Assembly: GCF_029227915.1 (NCBI RefSeq) | Contig: NC_079875.1 | Coordinates: forward strand, 31,689,501 to 31,753,500 | Length of the DNA: 64,000 nt | Origin: Hydractinia symbiolongicarpus | Lineage: Eukaryota > Cnidaria > Hydrozoa > Anthoathecata > Hydractiniidae | Direction: 5' to 3' | Shown here: positions 60,436 through 64,000 of the stretch, in pieces | Numbering within the stretch: position 1 is the first letter of the stretch | Layout: every line of letters starts with the position of its first letter | The notes under the pieces: model-generated | Seen by the model: only the letters and a program-made list of their open reading frames with translations | Told to the model about the DNA's origin: nothing | The model's database searches: none | Program-made: the position numbers and the translations under genes

Positions 60436-63400
60436 CTAAACAACTGGATAAAAGTGACTTGCTTTGGGTGCGGTCAAAAACCAGATGTCACATAATCTTT
60501 TAACTTGAGAGACTGCTACGTAGCCACATCCACCGCTTAATTTGTCTATGTCAAACCAGACTATCGCTCTTTTTATTGTTTTACCTTGTGCTTTATATAT
60601 TGTTGTAGCGTACGCCAGTCTCAAAGGATAATATGCACGCTGTTCAGGTGTTGAGACCATATATATTGGACGTACTTTCCCATTCTCAAGCTTCACAAAA
60701 AGCGTTTTGCCTTCAATGTTGACAAGACAGCATGGTTGACCATTAACTACGCCGTGTCTTTTGTCTCTATTTTCTGTTATCACAAGGTGAACGTTCTTAT
60801 AAAGCTTGTGAGTTACATTGTCACATAATTTCACATTACAAACAGGCACGGACTCTGAAAAGATATAGTCACATATGACATTATTTATTCTGTCACAGTT
60901 TTTGTTTGTGACCGTCAGAAATGTTGCTTCGGAACAGGACGTGAAGGCTTGCAAGATTTCACTGTCAGTTGGCAAGCAATGATCCAGCAAAATGCGGTCA
61001 TGCAGGTAATGTCTCAATTGTTTGGCCGTTGGGGAAAAGTGACGAATTATGTCCAGAAATTTGTGCAACTTTTTATCGCAACACCGGTGCTGTTCTGTCA
61101 AGTTAAAAGGAACACACATTTTCCTTAACGTCTGATCTTGCAAAAGATTTTTCTCCTCTCCTTCTGTCCCGACAGGTTGTTGTTGTTGCCCGTCACCGCA
61201 AAAAACGACGACTGGGGGTCTCCGCAAAGACAAGATGCTTTGAACGATATGGTTTACGAACGCAAGAGGAATTTGACTTACCTAAAATATAAATAGACAA
61301 AGATAAAGATGTGCATTTTGTAATGTTAGCATAGTAATGACAATGTTTTAAAAAAATTACCTCGTCAAATATCATTACATGATAATAGGATAAATTCCAG
61401 TTCATAGTTGCGTTATATTCCTTATTCACAGGGATGTAAAAGGACGAATGAACTGTATCGCATTTTATGCTAGGACCAAATATAGCTTGATACGAGCACG
61501 TCAGGTATCCAGTGGGACAAACAACTAAAGTTTCGCAGTCTTCTTTCACAGCATGTTCAATCATGTGTTTTAATACTTCCGATTTTCCTAAATAAGAAAA
61601 TAAGCGTTATTTTGGAAGAAAGCATAACATTGCAGTTCATGAAAATGAAGGTTACCTGTGCCAGGTTTTCCTGTTATTAACAGGAATGGATACTGGATCT
61701 GTTGATCGTTACGTAATTCAGTGATACTACTTTTAAACGTTTCATAGCACATAATCTGTTGCCCAACCAATACATTTTTTGGTGAGTCAAAATTCTGTAA
61801 TGAAGATAGTTCAGCAGATCTAAATGTTAAAAAGGAAAAAAATTATGATACATAGGAAAATGCAAGTGATGCAGTAAGAACGTTAGTAATTGTATTGAAG
61901 TAACCATTATACCTTAAAACCTGTAATTCCCATAAAGTCAAGGTGTTGAACATTCCTTGTAGGTAATTAATGAAATTATTAACATGGTAATTTCTGTGTC
62001 CATCTTTTTCTAAGTACGACTTTACTAATTCGGTATTACGCCAAAAAGTACCATTTGCATTTATTGCATAGACAAAGAACTTCAAGTATTCCGGTATATT
62101 TCTTGAGACTTTGAGATTGTTTACCGATCTGAATGGAACGTTCATTATGGTGTGTTGCCAGAAATATAACTGCTGGAAAATATTGCAGAATTTCACACCA
62201 ACCAAAGTGTTGTTACCTTAAATCAATAAAAATAAGTATTATAGAAGTAGCTAAATATGTAATATTCTCTTTTACATGTCGGTTTATTAAGTGATACCTT
62301 TATATTTCTTTGGTTGAGCTTTTTCAGTATCATAAAGTCGTAGATATTGTAACAGATTTAAATCCTCGTCACAGTCACGCGACTGGTATTTTTGTACGAT
62401 TTTATTGTTTTCTGTTTCTTCATACGGTGGTATGACAAATCGTTTTGTGCGTGAACTTGTCCACGCAGCTTTTATCTTGCTCAGCGCCAGCCACATCTCT
62501 GGTTCACAAGGAGTTAAATCTCGAACAAAACGAAATGCGGCTTGATGCCCTGTTAAATCTTCAGCAATGACAGCTTTAAAATAAATGAGAAAGTAATAAG
62601 TTTTGTGCGTAAAAGAGTGCATAAGGAAGTAGAAAAATACTAACCATTTGAAATATATGTATCCTTAAATTTTGATACATAGGATGCAACGTATTTTAAG
62701 AGCAAATTTTTTCCGTCAGCATATTCCACGTCCATTGAGCATTGTAAGCTTCTCGCTAACGTGTCGATGTAAGCTCGGACGTTATTATTATTTGCCTCAG
62801 CTGTGTGGTAAATATGCAGGCCATTATCGTCATAACTCGTTTTCTCGCTGTGCACTGGCATATTTAAGACTTTTTGATTAGATTTTTGGCAATGATAAAT
62901 CTGCGATAAATGAAAAATATAATAAAAAATATGTCACTTGAACATGATAGCGTATTTGGGAAACGATATGTTTAATTGTTTATGATAAAATGTAACGATA
63001 GTAATTACCTGAAAATTGTAGTCTTCGTTTTCATTCGGTATGTGATCGGTTATTTGCGACACATCCATGCTCTTCCTATTTTTGGGCCATACCAGGGTAT
63101 GGCAATGAAGCGTTCCTTTGCGCATAAATTCGAAACGGTAAAAATATGTGTGTAGATTGGAACGTTCGGGGTGTCTAAATATAACAAATATAAAAAATTG
63201 AGAAAATTGTATATGAAGGTGTCTGTTGTAGAACAAAAGTTCAACTGACCTGATATCTGTAAAGAGGTGGTGTCGCCACCTATTTGTGTTTGAGCCGTAC
63301 ATGTACCCTCTCATAATTTGCTCTAGTACGTGTGCAATATGCAAAGTTTCTGGACCCGACAAGTTTGTTGGCGTACGTTGAGTGAGTTCCATTATTTCTT

Positions 63401-63521
63401 CCAACCACACAAAACACATGTCTATTGTTTGGTCCACACTTAAGAATGCAAAGGCACAACATTCTTCACTTTCTGGCATATGGCTTGATATTGCTAATGC
63501 GTACCCTTCAGTTCCGCACAA
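60436..63521 (-). CDS. Helitron Rep-helicase (RepHel), 5' partial, eight exon segments
   Basis: Exons 63,521-63,250, 63,174-63,009, 62,900-62,645, 62,573-62,298, 62,216-61,913, 61,819-61,656, 61,587-61,361 and 61,281-60,436 join through GT-AG introns in one open frame of about 837 residues, ending in TAA. Rep part: the HUH motif in GTLHCHTLVW (histidines at about 63,106 and 63,100) and the paired catalytic tyrosines in KYVASYVSK (62,692 and 62,680). Helicase part (SF1B, PIF1-like): Walker A GKPGTGKS split by an intron, Walker B MIFDE, motif III CGDGQQQQPV, and YATTIYKAQGKT followed by GYVAVSQVKRL. The protein nicks and unwinds DNA for rolling-circle transposition. The 5' part is missing: a LINE fragment begins at about 63,505. 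No lesion is seen in what remains. Confidence 0.85.
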
Positions 63522-64000
63522 GCTGATTTTTATGGCTCTCAGACGCTATGGTGTACCAGAATCATGGATAAGGCTCATACAGCTATACTACGATAGCCTG
63601 TGGATTAAGTCTTTTTCGGCTTCTGCTCCTTCCAGTTGGCATCAACACTGTGGGGGAATTTTTATCGGCTGTACACTTTCCATTATACTATTTCTTGCAG
63701 CTATAAACGTTATTATTGAGTATGTGTTTGTTACCCCCAGCCTTATTGATACTGAAGGTAATAAAAACAAACACCCAGACAAACCCCCAATAAAAGCTTT
63801 TATGGATGGTATGTTCTTAATGTCCACGTCAATTCCAAGTACTCAAAATTTATTAAACAGGTGTACAACAGCTCTTGATTGGGTAGGCATGTCGTTTAGG
63901 CCTTCTAAATCACGCAGCATTGTTATTGATAAAGGAAAAGTCGTCCAAAGTTCACCGTTTACAGTTGGCAGCGAAAAAATTCCATCCATTCATTCTAATC
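63505..64000 (+). pseudogene. LINE reverse transcriptase fragment, active site damaged, runs off end
   Basis: The frame reads SVPHKLIFMALRRYGVPESW, then LYYDSLWIKSFSA, SSWHQHCGGIFIGCTLSIIL, PPIKAFMDGMFLMSTS, LDWVGMSFRPSKSRSIVI, and is open to the end of the window. GGIFIGCTLS is the RT motif usually ending QGCPLS. AFMDGM is the position of the (Y/F)xDD box; its second aspartate has become glycine, which should abolish polymerisation. It belongs to an RT class distinct from the element at 57.7-58.6 kb. Its left edge coincides with the 5' edge of the Helitron gene on the other strand. Confidence 0.8.

Overview
The window is eukaryotic, almost certainly metazoan DNA. It is AT-rich and gene-poor, and the coding fragments have GT-AG introns. 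All recognisable coding sequence belongs to, or sits beside, mobile elements: a Tnp2/EnSpm-type transposase, a THAP-type P element, Helitrons and non-LTR retrotransposons. The style of these families (Tnp2-like transposases, two-gene P elements, Helitrons with introns, expanded small kinases) points to a cnidarian or another early-branching animal. That placement is inference from family resemblance; no species can be named.

Layout. (1) 1-279 and 7,828-47,194 are one satellite array with a monomer of about 124 bp. About 39 kb of it is continuous, with several layers of higher-order repeats. (2) 280-7,827 interrupts the array. It holds a decayed Tnp2-like transposase and a protein kinase on the minus strand, a divergent multi-exon gene on the plus strand, and TACGG/CCGTA-rich ends. 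It is best read as a CACTA-like DNA element inserted in the satellite, but its exact ends are unproven. (3) 47,195-53,287 is a nest abutting the right edge of the satellite. Two roughly 160-bp inverted arms enclose a LINE 3' fragment. That fragment is split by a 4,333-bp P element with perfect 30-bp inverted repeats and a 7-bp target duplication. The P element carries a broken THAP transposase and an intact convergent C2H2 zinc-finger ORF. (4) 53,288-64,000 is mobile-element wreckage: a decayed Helitron (54.4-56.7 kb), a 5'-truncated LINE (57.7-58.6 kb), a dispersed ACTATATAG module array (58.6-60.3 kb), a second Helitron whose eight exon segments splice into one open frame with all key motifs (60.4-63.5 kb), and a LINE reverse transcriptase fragment with a damaged active site running off the right end.

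There is no operon-like or pathway-like organisation. The window reads as a satellite domain, possibly pericentromeric or otherwise heterochromatic, and the elements that landed in and beside it. The points most worth attention are the kinase inside the satellite-embedded element, the intact accessory ORF in the otherwise dead P element, the intact spliced Helitron frame, and the conserved dyads and recombination scars of the satellite. No tRNA, rRNA, snRNA or CRISPR array was recognised by eye.
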